From: Rhodospirillales bacterium
GTDB lineage: Bacteria; Pseudomonadota; Alphaproteobacteria; Rhodospirillales; Casp-alpha2
Direction: 5' to 3'
Assembly (NCBI GenBank): GCA_023145215.1
Contig: JAGLED010000001.1
Location: 1 to 64,000 of the forward strand
DNA: 64,000 nt
Shown: positions 48,389-57,128 of the stretch, piece after piece
How the letters are laid out: every line of letters starts with the position of its first letter
Numbering within the stretch: position 1 is the first letter of the stretch
Notes under the pieces: model-generated
Seen by the model: the letters and a program-made list of their open reading frames with translations, nothing else
What the model was told of the DNA's origin: nothing
The model's database searches: none
Program-made: the position numbers and the translations under genes

Positions 48389-49287
48389 ACCAATTCCCAG
48401 CACAGAACGATTTCGGCGATTTCGTACAGACCTTCCAGATCGAAGACCTGAATATACGCGGTCGCCTGATCCGCCTCGACGAAGCTTATGAAGCAGCCAT
48501 CCAGGCGCACGGATACCCGCCCGCGATCAGATCGCTGATCGGCGAGACCATGGTCCTGACGGCAATCCTCGCCAGCGCGCTTAAATACGACGGCGTCTTC
48601 ACGCTTCAGGTGCAGGGCGATGGCCCCGTCAGCCTGATCATGGCCGATATCACGTCAGACGGCGCAATGCGGGCCTACGCCAAACTCAGGGAAGGTGTCA
48701 CACAAGACGACATCGACGGCGCTTCGATCCCTCAGACGGTCGGGGCCGGTCACATGGCGTTCACCGTCGATCAGGGACCGGATACCGATCGTTACCAGGG
48801 CATCACCGAGATTACCGGCGCGACGCTCGCCGAATGTGCGCAGAATTATTTCCGCCAGTCCGAACAACTCGAAACCGCCATCGCCATCACCGCTGACGCG
48901 GATGACGTTCGGGCCGCGGGATTGATGGTGCAACGCCTGCCCAAGTCAAGAGACGGCGAGCAGGAGGAAGAAGACTGGCGCCGTGCCGTCGTGCTCATGA
49001 GCTCGATCACGTCAAAAGAGCTGCTTGATCGGGACCTGACCTCGGCCAAGATCCTGTTTCGTCTTTATCACGAGGACGGCATTCGGCTTTACGACCCCCG
49101 CGATCTGCGCCACGAATGCAGATGCTCGGAAGAACGCGTCAGCCGCACTTTACGCTCGTTTCCGCGTGAAGAGATCGCAGATATGGCGGAAGACGGTATA
49201 ATAACCGTCACTTGCGAGTTCTGCAGAACCGATTACGTATACGATGAGCAGCGGCTGGATGCGCTTTATGCCGACGCCGCGACCTGA
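48373..49287 (+). CDS. hslO: Redox-regulated chaperone Hsp33 (HslO)
   Basis: 304-residue cytoplasmic holdase activated by oxidation. N-terminal core (residues 1-235) plus the C-terminal zinc site: C249, C251, C281 and C284 (ECRCS and CEFC), which releases zinc when oxidised. The start overlaps the GNAT gene by 16 bases. Linkage to argD-argF recurs in alphaproteobacteria as I recall. Probably expressed with the arginine genes rather than from its own heat-shock promoter. Confidence 0.95.
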   Translation: MDGVLNQFPAQNDFGDFVQTFQIEDLNIRGRLIRLDEAYEAAIQAHGYPPAIRSLIGETMVLTAILASALKYDGVFTLQVQGDGPVSLIMADITSDGAMRAYAKLREGVTQDDIDGASIPQTVGAGHMAFTVDQGPDTDRYQGITEITGATLAECAQNYFRQSEQLETAIAITADADDVRAAGLMVQRLPKSRDGEQEEEDWRRAVVLMSSITSKELLDRDLTSAKILFRLYHEDGIRLYDPRDLRHECRCSEERVSRTLRSFPREEIADMAEDGIITVTCEFCRTDYVYDEQRLDALYADAAT

Positions 49288-49308
49288 AGTCAGCCGGAGA
49301 ACCGACCC

Positions 49309-49911
49309 ATGCGCCTTCCCCGTTTCGCACGTAAAGCCACAATCGCCGCCGTTCTGTTGGCTGTCGCAACCGGGCTCGGGTCGTGCGCGACGCCCCCGCC
49401 GCCGCAGTTCCCCGAACTGACCTTCACGCATCTGCCGCAGATCACTCTGGGGGTTGAACGCATCGAGGTCGTCGATAACTTCACACCGCCCAGCGATTCC
49501 AAGCATGTCGAAAACCGGATGCCGGTCTCGCCGGAACAGGCGCTGAAGAATTGGGCGCGTGACCGGCTTAAGGCCAACGGCGTGTCCGGCGTTGCCAAAT
49601 TCATCATCACCAATGCCTCCGTGGTCGAGACCGATCTCGCCCGATCCAAGGGCCTCAAGGGCGTCTTCACCACCGAACAGGCGGAGCGTTACGACGCCGC
49701 GGTGAATGTGGAGGTCCGGTTGGAGGGTGTACCGCGCGTCAATCAGGCTTTTGCGCAGGCCTCGGTCGAGCGTTCGCAAACCGTCGCCGAGGATGCCTCG
49801 ATCAACGTCCGCGAGGAAGTCCTGTTCGCGCTCACCGAGCAGCTGATGAAGGATTTCGACCCGCAAATGGCATCGTCGATCCGCAAACATCTGGCCGACT
49901 TCATCCGCTGA
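49309..49911 (+). CDS. Conserved-looking alphaproteobacterial lipoprotein
   Basis: 200 residues with a basic start, hydrophobic helix and lipobox GLGSC (cysteine near residue 26), so a lipoprotein, likely outer membrane. The mature part is mostly alpha/beta with ERIEVVDNF and repeated short polar loops, but no domain recognised. It follows hslO by 21 bases and closes that gene chain. Confidence 0.8.
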   Translation: MRLPRFARKATIAAVLLAVATGLGSCATPPPPQFPELTFTHLPQITLGVERIEVVDNFTPPSDSKHVENRMPVSPEQALKNWARDRLKANGVSGVAKFIITNASVVETDLARSKGLKGVFTTEQAERYDAAVNVEVRLEGVPRVNQAFAQASVERSQTVAEDASINVREEVLFALTEQLMKDFDPQMASSIRKHLADFIR

Positions 49912-49914
49912 CGA

Positions 49915-50385
49915 TCAAACGTCGTCTGAGAACTCGGCGGGGACTTCGTTCGCCATCGATATGTTGAGATCGAAGCCCGTTTCCTTGGAAACCAGCTTGC
50001 GGGCCTTGGCCACATGCGGCTGACCGCGCTTCAGCTCCCGCCACAGATCAACGCCTAGCCCGAACAGACCGGGATCGGCGACGCAACGAAGTGAGTGCAC
50101 CCAAATCTGCAGGCCGAGTGAATCGTGTTGGCGCTTGTTGCGGGTCAGGACATTGACCGCTTTCGCCAGTTCATGCTGGTACATCGGCTGCGAACGGGCG
50201 AGCCCCGTCAGGTCACGCAGGTCGACGCCGGTCTCGAGCAATGCATTCCGGTGATGCGCGGCGATCGCAAGCACGAGGCCGATGCTTTCGTCATCCAATG
50301 TACGCAGATGACCAATGAGACGATCCGCTTCCTTGCGATAGCGTTTACGCGCCCAGCCGCGCATCAGGTCACTGAACGGATTCAT
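49915..50385 (-). CDS. Hypothetical helical protein next to trkH
   Basis: 156 residues from the ATG at 50385, directly after the trkH stop. All-helical, no signal, no cysteine-rich region. Contains IGLVLAIAAHHRNALLETG and LQIWVHSLRCVADPGLFGLG. No family recognised. Same strand as trkH with only four bases between, so likely one operon. Converges with the lipoprotein gene. Confidence 0.65.
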   Translation of the reverse strand: MNPFSDLMRGWARKRYRKEADRLIGHLRTLDDESIGLVLAIAAHHRNALLETGVDLRDLTGLARSQPMYQHELAKAVNVLTRNKRQHDSLGLQIWVHSLRCVADPGLFGLGVDLWRELKRGQPHVAKARKLVSKETGFDLNISMANEVPAEFSDDV

Positions 50386-50389
50386 CAAA

Positions 50390-51835
50390 TCACGGCCGCC
50401 AGAAGCTGCGGCTCAACAGCACGATCACAGTGAACAGTTCCAACCGTCCCATCAGCATGCCAAGCGACATCAGCCACTTTGCCGCATCGGGAAATGTCGA
50501 GAAATTACCGGCCGGCCCCGCGATCGGCCCAAGCGCCGGACCGACGTTGGCGATCGACGTCGCCGCTGCCGAGAACGCGGTGATGAAATCGAGCCCCAAA
50601 AAACTCAAAGCCAGTGCCAGCAAGGCAAACGTGAAAAACCACATGAAGAAGAACGACAGCACGGAGATAATGATCTCTTCCGAAATCGGGCGCTTGTTGA
50701 AGTACGGAATGAACACGCCGTGCGGCTGCAGCAGATGATGAATCTGCGTCCGTGCGGCAGCATAGAGCACCTGGAACCGGAACACCTTGATCCCGCAGGT
50801 GGTCGACCCCGCGCAGCCGCCGATAAACATGATGAAGAAAAAGATCACCGGCGAGAAGGCTCCCCAAAGACCGTAGTCGTCGGTCGCATAGCCCGTTCCC
50901 GTGATCACGGAGACGATATTGAATGCGGAAAGACGCAAGGCTTCAAGCGGCCGCTCGCCGATCTCCAGGACCAGCCATCCCGTCGTCATCACGATCACCG
51001 ACGCGACGAACACCACGAACCACTGCACCTGGCTGTCGTTGAAAACCGCCAGCAAATCGCCCTGAAGCGTACGCAGATAAAGAATGAACGGCAGGGCGCC
51101 GACCAGCATTCCGGCGGTCGCGATATAGTCGATCGCAGCCGATTCAAAATGCGCGATCGACGCGTCGTGCGATGAAAACCCACCCGTCGCGATGGTTGTC
51201 ATCGCATGGACGATCGCATCGAAACCGCTCATCCCGGCGAGCCAATAGAACCCCGACCAGATAAGGGTCAGCGCAAAATAGATCACGCCAATGGCCGACG
51301 CGATCTGGGCCGCACGCGGCATCGCCTTGTCGGACTGATCGGAGCTTTCCATCCGGAACAGCTGCATACCACCGACCTGCAGCATCGGCAGAACGGCGAT
51401 ACCCATGACGATGATGCCGATTCCGCCGAGCCATTGCAGCAGCGAACGCCAGAGCAGAATGCCGGGCGGTGCATTGTCGAGACCGACGATGACCGTCGAA
51501 CCGGTGGTGGTGATCCCCGACATCGCTTCAAACAGCGCGTCGGTGAAGTTCATATCCAGTTCCGAAAATACGAACGGCAGCGAGGCGAATAGCGTCATCG
51601 CGACCCAGCTTGCGGTCGTGATCATGAACGCGTGCCGGATCGTCAGCTTGAGCCCCCGGACCTTTGCGGTGAGGGACATGGTAACGCCGACGAAGAACGT
51701 GGTTGCAGCCGCGACCGCGAAAACCTGCCAGTCCGGATGCCCATAGGCAAAGTCTGCGATGGCCGGGAGGCACATCACGACCGCGAGCGTCGCCAGCAGC
51801 AGGCCGACGATGAATATAGCCGGTCGATAGTCCAT
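50390..51835 (-). CDS. trkH: Trk-type potassium uptake protein TrkH
   Basis: 481-residue inner-membrane channel subunit. Four pore loops appear in order: SGITTTGSTVIVG, TTIATGGFSSHDAS, SVITGTGYATDDYG and AATSIANVGPALG, each with the selectivity-filter glycine. Length is normal. The peripheral NAD-binding subunit trkA is not in the window. It imports potassium under ATP/NAD control of TrkA. Confidence 0.93.
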   Translation of the reverse strand: MDYRPAIFIVGLLLATLAVVMCLPAIADFAYGHPDWQVFAVAAATTFFVGVTMSLTAKVRGLKLTIRHAFMITTASWVAMTLFASLPFVFSELDMNFTDALFEAMSGITTTGSTVIVGLDNAPPGILLWRSLLQWLGGIGIIVMGIAVLPMLQVGGMQLFRMESSDQSDKAMPRAAQIASAIGVIYFALTLIWSGFYWLAGMSGFDAIVHAMTTIATGGFSSHDASIAHFESAAIDYIATAGMLVGALPFILYLRTLQGDLLAVFNDSQVQWFVVFVASVIVMTTGWLVLEIGERPLEALRLSAFNIVSVITGTGYATDDYGLWGAFSPVIFFFIMFIGGCAGSTTCGIKVFRFQVLYAAARTQIHHLLQPHGVFIPYFNKRPISEEIIISVLSFFFMWFFTFALLALALSFLGLDFITAFSAAATSIANVGPALGPIAGPAGNFSTFPDAAKWLMSLGMLMGRLELFTVIVLLSRSFWRP

Positions 51836-51953
51836 GGATGGTTTGGTCCCCGTCCGCCCGATTCAGGCCACGTCGTTAAAAAAGCGCGGGGCTTGAAGCG
51901 GGTCAAGCCCCGACCGTTTTAGCCGATTTTGGCCTAAAAAGCGCGAAATTGCG

Positions 51954-52622
51954 TCAGGCGAAGTTACCACCGTCGTGGTTGACCATCGACAGAAATTCAC
52001 GGCGCGTGGTCGGGTCGTCGCGGAACGCGCCCAACATACGGCTGGTCACCAACGAAACGCCCGGTTTGTGAACGCCTCGCATGGTCATGCACTGGTGGAC
52101 CGCCTCGACGATGACGGCAACGCCACGCGGCTCCAAGACCTCGTCGATCGTGTTGGCGATCTGGGCGGTGAGCTTTTCCTGGATCTGCAAACGCTTCCCG
52201 TAAGCCTCGACGACGCGGGCGAGTTTGGAGATGCCGACGACGCGCCGGTCGGGCAGGTAAGCGACATGCGCCTTACCGATGAACGGCACCATGTGGTGCT
52301 CGCAATGGCTCTCGAGGCGAATATCCTTGAGGAGCACGATCTCGTCGTAACCCTCCGTCTCCTCGAACGTCTTGGAAAGATAGTCGCGCGGACAGATATC
52401 GTAGCCCTTGAAAAACTCTTCATAGGAACGGACAACGCGATCCGGCGTCTCAAGAAGGCCTTCGCGATTCGGGTCATCGCCCGCCCAGCGGATCAAGGTC
52501 CGGACCGCCTCTTCTGCCTCGGCGCGGCTCGGCTTTTCAACCTCGGGCCCCTTGTCGAGCGCCGGGGATGAATGTTTGTGCGGGTTGCCTGCGACCACGC
52601 TCAGCGGTTTCTGATCAGTCAC
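51954..52622 (-). CDS. folE: GTP cyclohydrolase I (FolE)
   Basis: 222 residues from a GTG at 52622 (AGGA six bases before); an in-frame TTG at 52646 would add eight. Zinc ligands lie in [19 protein letters not shown] (Cys and His) and HQCMTMRGV (Cys). [22 protein letters not shown] is the family signature. It turns GTP into dihydroneopterin triphosphate for folate. The first 35 residues are variable and possibly disordered. It stands alone on the minus strand. Confidence 0.95.
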   Translation of the reverse strand: MTDQKPLSVVAGNPHKHSSPALDKGPEVEKPSRAEAEEAVRTLIRWAGDDPNREGLLETPDRVVRSYEEFFKGYDICPRDYLSKTFEETEGYDEIVLLKDIRLESHCEHHMVPFIGKAHVAYLPDRRVVGISKLARVVEAYGKRLQIQEKLTAQIANTIDEVLEPRGVAVIVEAVHQCMTMRGVHKPGVSLVTSRMLGAFRDDPTTRREFLSMVNHDGGNFA

Positions 52623-52786
52623 GGTCTGTCCTAACTCTCTGCCCAAGGCCGGGCGCGCAGCTTATCAGATTTCGCCGAAGCGGCTACACCCATTGTTTTC
52701 AGGGTTTTTCTGCCCGAAGTCGTAATTCATACGTTCATATATAGGCAGTGGATCATCGCGATGCACGCCGTACCGGACGCTGACGT

Positions 52787-53194
52787 TCAGTGGACGGCTC
52801 TTGGCGGCTCCGGGCCATCCAGCGAGAACGGCGGCACCTGCACCGCAAACCGGCGTCCGTTCGCGTCGATCATCTGGAAAATTCCCGTCATAAAACCGGT
52901 CGAGGTCGCAAGCGGCGTGCCGCTTGAATACTCGTAGTGATCGCCGGGCCGAAGTATCGGCTTGTCACCAACCACGCCGTCTCCGATGACTTCGTGCGCC
53001 CGGCCGTTGCCGTCCGTGATGCGCCAGCGCCGGGTCAGGAGTTGCACCGGCTGGCTGCCGAGGTTCTCGACACGCACCTGATATGCCCATACATGGCGAT
53101 TTTCTTCCGGGTCCGACTGCTCTTCGATATAGGCGGACGCCACCAGAACCCGGATGCCGTCCGTGGTCTGTTCGAATGCCTGCAGTTCCGTCAT
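52787..53194 (-). CDS. apaG: ApaG family protein
   Basis: 135-residue fibronectin-III-like protein. VENLGSQPVQLLTRRWRITDGNGRAHEV and YSSGTPLATSTGFMTG are ApaG hallmarks. The family is associated with Co2+/Mg2+ and Ap4A phenotypes, but the mechanism is not settled. The hairpin upstream (about 53224-53256) has a weak T-run. No ksgA or apaH neighbour here, unlike enterobacteria. Confidence 0.93.
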   Translation of the reverse strand: MTELQAFEQTTDGIRVLVASAYIEEQSDPEENRHVWAYQVRVENLGSQPVQLLTRRWRITDGNGRAHEVIGDGVVGDKPILRPGDHYEYSSGTPLATSTGFMTGIFQMIDANGRRFAVQVPPFSLDGPEPPRAVH

Positions 53195-53295
53195 AAAAAT
53201 TTCCTTCGTCCATAAACGGGCGCGCCCGCCCCGGCATTTAGCCGAAGCGGGCCACGCTTGTCCAGACGCCGAACAAGGTGCGAACAGACGGCAAT

Positions 53296-54156
53296 CTAGA
53301 GCATGCGGTCCGGTCCGATGACGATTTCGACCCGGCGGTTTTCATCACTTTTCTGGCCGTCGGGGGTCATCACGGTCGGATAGGTTTCGCCGAAACCGAT
53401 CGTGCTGATCTGCGTCTCTGACACGCCACGGGACTTCAACATCCCCGCGATCCGCTCGGCACGGGCCTGAGACAGATACTGGTTCCGCGTCGCCGAACCC
53501 GACTTGTCGGCATGACCGCCGAGTACGATCCGCATGTTCTTGCCGGATTTGGCATAGGCCGCGGCTGCATCGAGAACCGTATCCGCGCCGACGGCAGGCA
53601 TCGTCGAACCCAGCGGGAAGGTCACTTTGAACGTACGCAGCATCGGCGCCGTGATGGCAACGGGACGGCCCGCGGCTTTCAACGCTTCCGCCGTCGCGGA
53701 GGCATATTCGACGAAACCATCACGGCAAAAGCCGATGTCGAGGGGTTGATCGCCCTCTCGTTTCTGCTCGGCCCAGCAATCCAGCCGCGCGATCGCCTGT
53801 CCCGTCGCCTTGGGGGCGATCCGGTCGGCGCCAAGCGCACGCATGTGGTTGAGATATCGATAGGCGTTGGCAATTTCCGCATCGCGGATTACCTGATCCG
53901 CCGCCGGATCTGTGCCGACGAACCCGTTCGCGGCAGCAATGGCTTTTTCCGAGAACGCGATAGCGGACGCCTTGTCCCACATCTGCTTGTCTTCGAAATG
54001 CGCCAGGCGCTTGTATTCCCGGGCCGCCTCGGCGCTGACATCGTTGCCCTTGATTCCAAGTTCCTTTGCGGCCTCGACTTCGGGATTGGCGCAAGCCGCG
54101 ATGGCCAAGAGGCAACCGGCGGCGGTGGCCCTGAAAAAAGTGGTTCTGGTGGACAT
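53296..54156 (-). CDS. OmpA-family lipoprotein
   Basis: 286 residues with lipobox LAIAAC (Cys at about residue 22). An extended helical region (25-155) precedes the OmpA C-terminal peptidoglycan-binding domain (about 175-285), with LGGHADKSGSATRNQYLSQARAERIAGMLKSRGV, where the conserved Asp and Arg contact diaminopimelate. It anchors outer membrane and cell wall (Pal/ OprF-like). No tol genes nearby, so not Pal itself. Confidence 0.9.
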   Translation of the reverse strand: MSTRTTFFRATAAGCLLAIAACANPEVEAAKELGIKGNDVSAEAAREYKRLAHFEDKQMWDKASAIAFSEKAIAAANGFVGTDPAADQVIRDAEIANAYRYLNHMRALGADRIAPKATGQAIARLDCWAEQKREGDQPLDIGFCRDGFVEYASATAEALKAAGRPVAITAPMLRTFKVTFPLGSTMPAVGADTVLDAAAAYAKSGKNMRIVLGGHADKSGSATRNQYLSQARAERIAGMLKSRGVSETQISTIGFGETYPTVMTPDGQKSDENRRVEIVIGPDRML

Positions 54157-54271
54157 ATCGGTCTCCTCTCACTGAGTTGTTAAAAACCGTGATAAAGACC
54201 GCTTCCGGCGAAACGATGGCCGATTGTGACGCTTCGGTGATGATTCCGGGGCAGATTGCGCCGGGGACAGT

Positions 54272-55150
54272 TCAGTCCGCAGCGGCGGGGACGGCGTCCG
54301 GCCAGAATACATGAGCGGGCTGAATCGGTTTGCCCGCCTTGTGACGCTCGTCCGGCGGCATCACGTCCATGTTCGGCCACAACCCCGTTTCCAGGCATGC
54401 CGCATACCCTTCCGGCAGCTTGCGCGCGCGCATGGCACGGGCCGCGGCGGCATAGTCGTAGTCGAGACCGCAAACAGAAATTTCCAATCCGCCATCGACC
54501 GTATTAAGCAGCGCATACCAGACCCGCGGCGTTCCATCGTTGGCAGGCATACCGATGACACCCGCATTCAGCCACAAGCGGTCGCCAAGAATTTGCATGA
54601 ATGGCACGCCTGAATGTCCGCCGATCACCGCATCGACACCAAGCGCTTCCAGACTTTCGCGCTTGATAACGTCATCGGTTTTTTCGAACACGAAGTCATT
54701 GATAGAAGCGGCACTGCCATGCACGACCGCGAAGCGGCGGCGGCCAAGCTGAAATTCGACACGTCCCGGCAACTGCCTCATCCAGGCCCGGTGTTCTGGC
54801 GTCAGCCTGGCATTGGCATACGCATACCATTGCCGCGACATGACATCGCACTCGGTCCCCTCGTCGAAACCGCAGCCGCAATCGTCGGCTTCCGCACCGA
54901 AGCTTTCCTCGCAATTTCCCATCACGGTGGTGACGCCCCAATCCATAACCGCATCCGTCGTCGCCGCCGGATCGCCGGCATAAGCGACGACGTCACCGGT
55001 GCAAATGATCCGCTCAGGTGGGATGCGGAGATGTCCGGCCTCAGCGATCATCGCTTCGGTCGCCTGCAGGTTGGAGTACGGCCCGCCGAACACCAGCACC
55101 GGACCGTCAAGCTTGCCGAGGTCGAGCGTCTTCACTTCAGTCATCGGCAT
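54272..55150 (-). CDS. Metallophosphoesterase-fold protein with altered metal site and Cys cluster
   Basis: 292 residues with the layout of calcineurin-like phosphoesterases, but key ligands are changed. The DxH strand reads VFGGPYSNLQA (22-30), so Asp and His are gone; GD at 52-53 is kept; GNH is GNC (78-80); H144 in VHGS and H179 in GGHSGVPF remain, while the last His of GHxH is lost. Between residues 80 and 101 are C80, C91, C93 and C101 (DDCGCGF), a possible metal or Fe-S site. The start abuts the radical SAM stop. Probably a family trait, not decay. Role unknown. Confidence 0.75.
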   Translation of the reverse strand: MPMTEVKTLDLGKLDGPVLVFGGPYSNLQATEAMIAEAGHLRIPPERIICTGDVVAYAGDPAATTDAVMDWGVTTVMGNCEESFGAEADDCGCGFDEGTECDVMSRQWYAYANARLTPEHRAWMRQLPGRVEFQLGRRRFAVVHGSAASINDFVFEKTDDVIKRESLEALGVDAVIGGHSGVPFMQILGDRLWLNAGVIGMPANDGTPRVWYALLNTVDGGLEISVCGLDYDYAAAARAMRARKLPEGYAACLETGLWPNMDVMPPDERHKAGKPIQPAHVFWPDAVPAAAD

Positions 55151-56098
55151 TCAATCCGGACTGCACGACGCGCCGCCGAGGACACAGAACTTGGCGCAAT
55201 GAGGATGATTGAGTTGCACGGATGTATTCGACTCTTGGAGCCTGCTGCCCAGCTCGAACGCCGGATCGTACGGCAGCAACGTACATGGCACGACCACCGG
55301 GCCGTCGGCCCCCTTTCTTTTCACGACCATGCGCGACGATGCGCACATCATCGTTTCCGGCTTGATCCCAAGGATGTCCCAGCAATGGACGGTGATTTCG
55401 GGGACATCGACATGGGCGTCCATTTCCGGGAACAGAACGAGTCGTCCCGGATTTTGCGCATCGATCGGAATGCTTTCGGCCGCAAAAAGACCGGCGTAAC
55501 CGGCGCGTCCGGTTGCCTCGTCCTCGTCCCAGCAGGTCCGACCGGCAACGGCAAGATTGAACCCGTTTGCAGCCAGCCAACGCAATCCTTCGACCATCGG
55601 CGGCCAGGTGTCCCTGCCGCGGATGTCCTCGTGGCCTTCGCGCGTGTAATGATCGACCGAGACGCGCACCGCCAGCGCCTCACCATAGGTTTCCTTGAGC
55701 ACCAAAAGTTTATCGCGCTTGTTCAGCAGGGGCTTCATCGCGTTGGTCAGGATGAGGACCCGGTATCCGCGCCCGAGGGCTTCCGTGATCATCCCGATGA
55801 TGTCCGGGTTCATGAACGGTTCGCCGCCGGTGAAGGCGATCTCCTCCACCTTCATGTCTTCGCGGTCGATCTCGTCGAGATAACCGCGCATTTCGTCGAG
55901 TGTGATATAGGCGAGCGCATCGTTCTTCGGCGACGAGTCCATATAGCAGTTGACGCAGGTGATGTTGCAGAGCGACCCGGTGTTGAACCACAGCGTCGTC
56001 AAGTGGGTCAGTGCGACTACGGCGCGTTGCTGCCCGTCGGCGGTAATATGCGGATCGCGGAACTTGCGCGGATCGAGCGCGCGGCTGGAATCGGGCAT
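55151..56098 (-). CDS. Radical SAM protein with extra C-terminal cysteines
   Basis: 315-residue partial TIM-barrel enzyme. The [4Fe-4S] SAM cluster ligands C44, C48 and C51 lie in LCNITCVNCYMD (C-x3-C-x2-C), and the SAM-binding GGEP is 91-94. Further cysteines C239, C252, C272 and the terminal group C301, C305, C312 (HCAKFCVLGGASC) could hold an auxiliary cluster in SPASM fashion. Its stop abuts the phosphoesterase-like start, so the two are one transcript and probably one pathway. No peptide precursor gene was found nearby. Divergent from the dioxygenase gene. Confidence 0.85.
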   Translation of the reverse strand: MPDSSRALDPRKFRDPHITADGQQRAVVALTHLTTLWFNTGSLCNITCVNCYMDSSPKNDALAYITLDEMRGYLDEIDREDMKVEEIAFTGGEPFMNPDIIGMITEALGRGYRVLILTNAMKPLLNKRDKLLVLKETYGEALAVRVSVDHYTREGHEDIRGRDTWPPMVEGLRWLAANGFNLAVAGRTCWDEDEATGRAGYAGLFAAESIPIDAQNPGRLVLFPEMDAHVDVPEITVHCWDILGIKPETMMCASSRMVVKRKGADGPVVVPCTLLPYDPAFELGSRLQESNTSVQLNHPHCAKFCVLGGASCSPD

Positions 56099-56246
56099 TT
56101 CCTGAACGATCTCCTATCCCCTTGTGGCAACTCTTGCTTAGCCGACGGCATTGCTCAACTCAAATAAACCTATCGTGAGCGGGCCGCATAGCGGGGATTG
56201 AAGTCCCGGGCCGGAATCCCATAATGCGGAGAGGAGGAAACAACAC

Positions 56247-57119
56247 ATGAATTTCGACGTACGCCCCCTTTCGACGCATCTCGGCGCGGAAATCAGAGGC
56301 ATCGATCTCAACGACGGACTCGGCGACAACGTCGCCGGCGAACTGAAACAGATCTGGTGCGAAAACGGCGGCCTGATGGTGATCCGCGGCCAGGAGAACC
56401 TGACGACCGAAGCCCATATTGAATTCGGTGCGGCGCTCGGTCCGCTGTTCGGTGCGCCCGACCAGTCGCCGCTTCAAGATACGGTGAGCCGGTATATCCA
56501 CCCGAAGCACCCGGAAATATATCGTGTTTCCAATAAGCTAGATGAAAGCGGCGAACCGCTTGGTAGAAAAGGCGCGGGCACGTACTGGCATTCCGATGTC
56601 AGTTTCCGTGAAACGCCGGCCGGCGCGTCCGTGCTGCATGGGGTCGAAATCCCGCCCGTCGGCGGCGACACGATCTTCGCCAACATGACGAAGGCCTTCG
56701 AGGATCTCTCCGAGCCGATGAAGGACCTGCTCAGGCCGCTGCATGCCTGGCACGACTTCGAGATGGCGGCACGTACGCAATACGCAAAGCCGATTGTCGT
56801 CGAGGACGATATGTCCGGCGCCAACAAGGCCCTGCATCCGGTGGTCCGCACTCATGCAGACACAGGGAAAGAGAACCTTTACGTCAACCCGGGTTTCACA
56901 TCGCATCTGGATGGGTTCGACGCGGATGAAAGCCGCTGGATTTTGGAGCCCCTCTATCGGCACGCCACGCGCGCGGAGTACCTGTATCGCCACACCTGGC
57001 AGCCCCACGACGTCATCGTCTGGGATAACCGGTGCCTGATGCACTACGCGGTGATGGATTACGGTGATGCGCCCCGCTACATGGAGCGCACCACCTGTAT
57101 CGGCGAACGGCCGGTCTAG
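56247..57119 (+). CDS. TauD/TfdA-family Fe(II)/2-oxoglutarate dioxygenase
   Basis: 290 residues. The metal ligands H115 and D117 lie in TYWHSDVSFRE and distal H266 in NRCLMHYAV; R277 or R281 binds 2-oxoglutarate. The enzyme is complete. Family members hydroxylate taurine, alkylsulfates, 2,4-D or other small acids; the substrate is not shown. GGAGAGGAGG precedes the ATG. It ends nine bases before the convergent acyl-CoA dehydrogenase stop. Confidence 0.9.
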   Translation: MNFDVRPLSTHLGAEIRGIDLNDGLGDNVAGELKQIWCENGGLMVIRGQENLTTEAHIEFGAALGPLFGAPDQSPLQDTVSRYIHPKHPEIYRVSNKLDESGEPLGRKGAGTYWHSDVSFRETPAGASVLHGVEIPPVGGDTIFANMTKAFEDLSEPMKDLLRPLHAWHDFEMAARTQYAKPIVVEDDMSGANKALHPVVRTHADTGKENLYVNPGFTSHLDGFDADESRWILEPLYRHATRAEYLYRHTWQPHDVIVWDNRCLMHYAVMDYGDAPRYMERTTCIGERPV

Positions 57120-57128
57120 CGGACCGGC

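Noticed and set aside
54614-56167. 517-codon + strand open frame opposite the phosphoesterase/radical SAM pair
   Set aside because: Shadow frame; the minus-strand proteins have clear family motifs and abutting start and stop signals.
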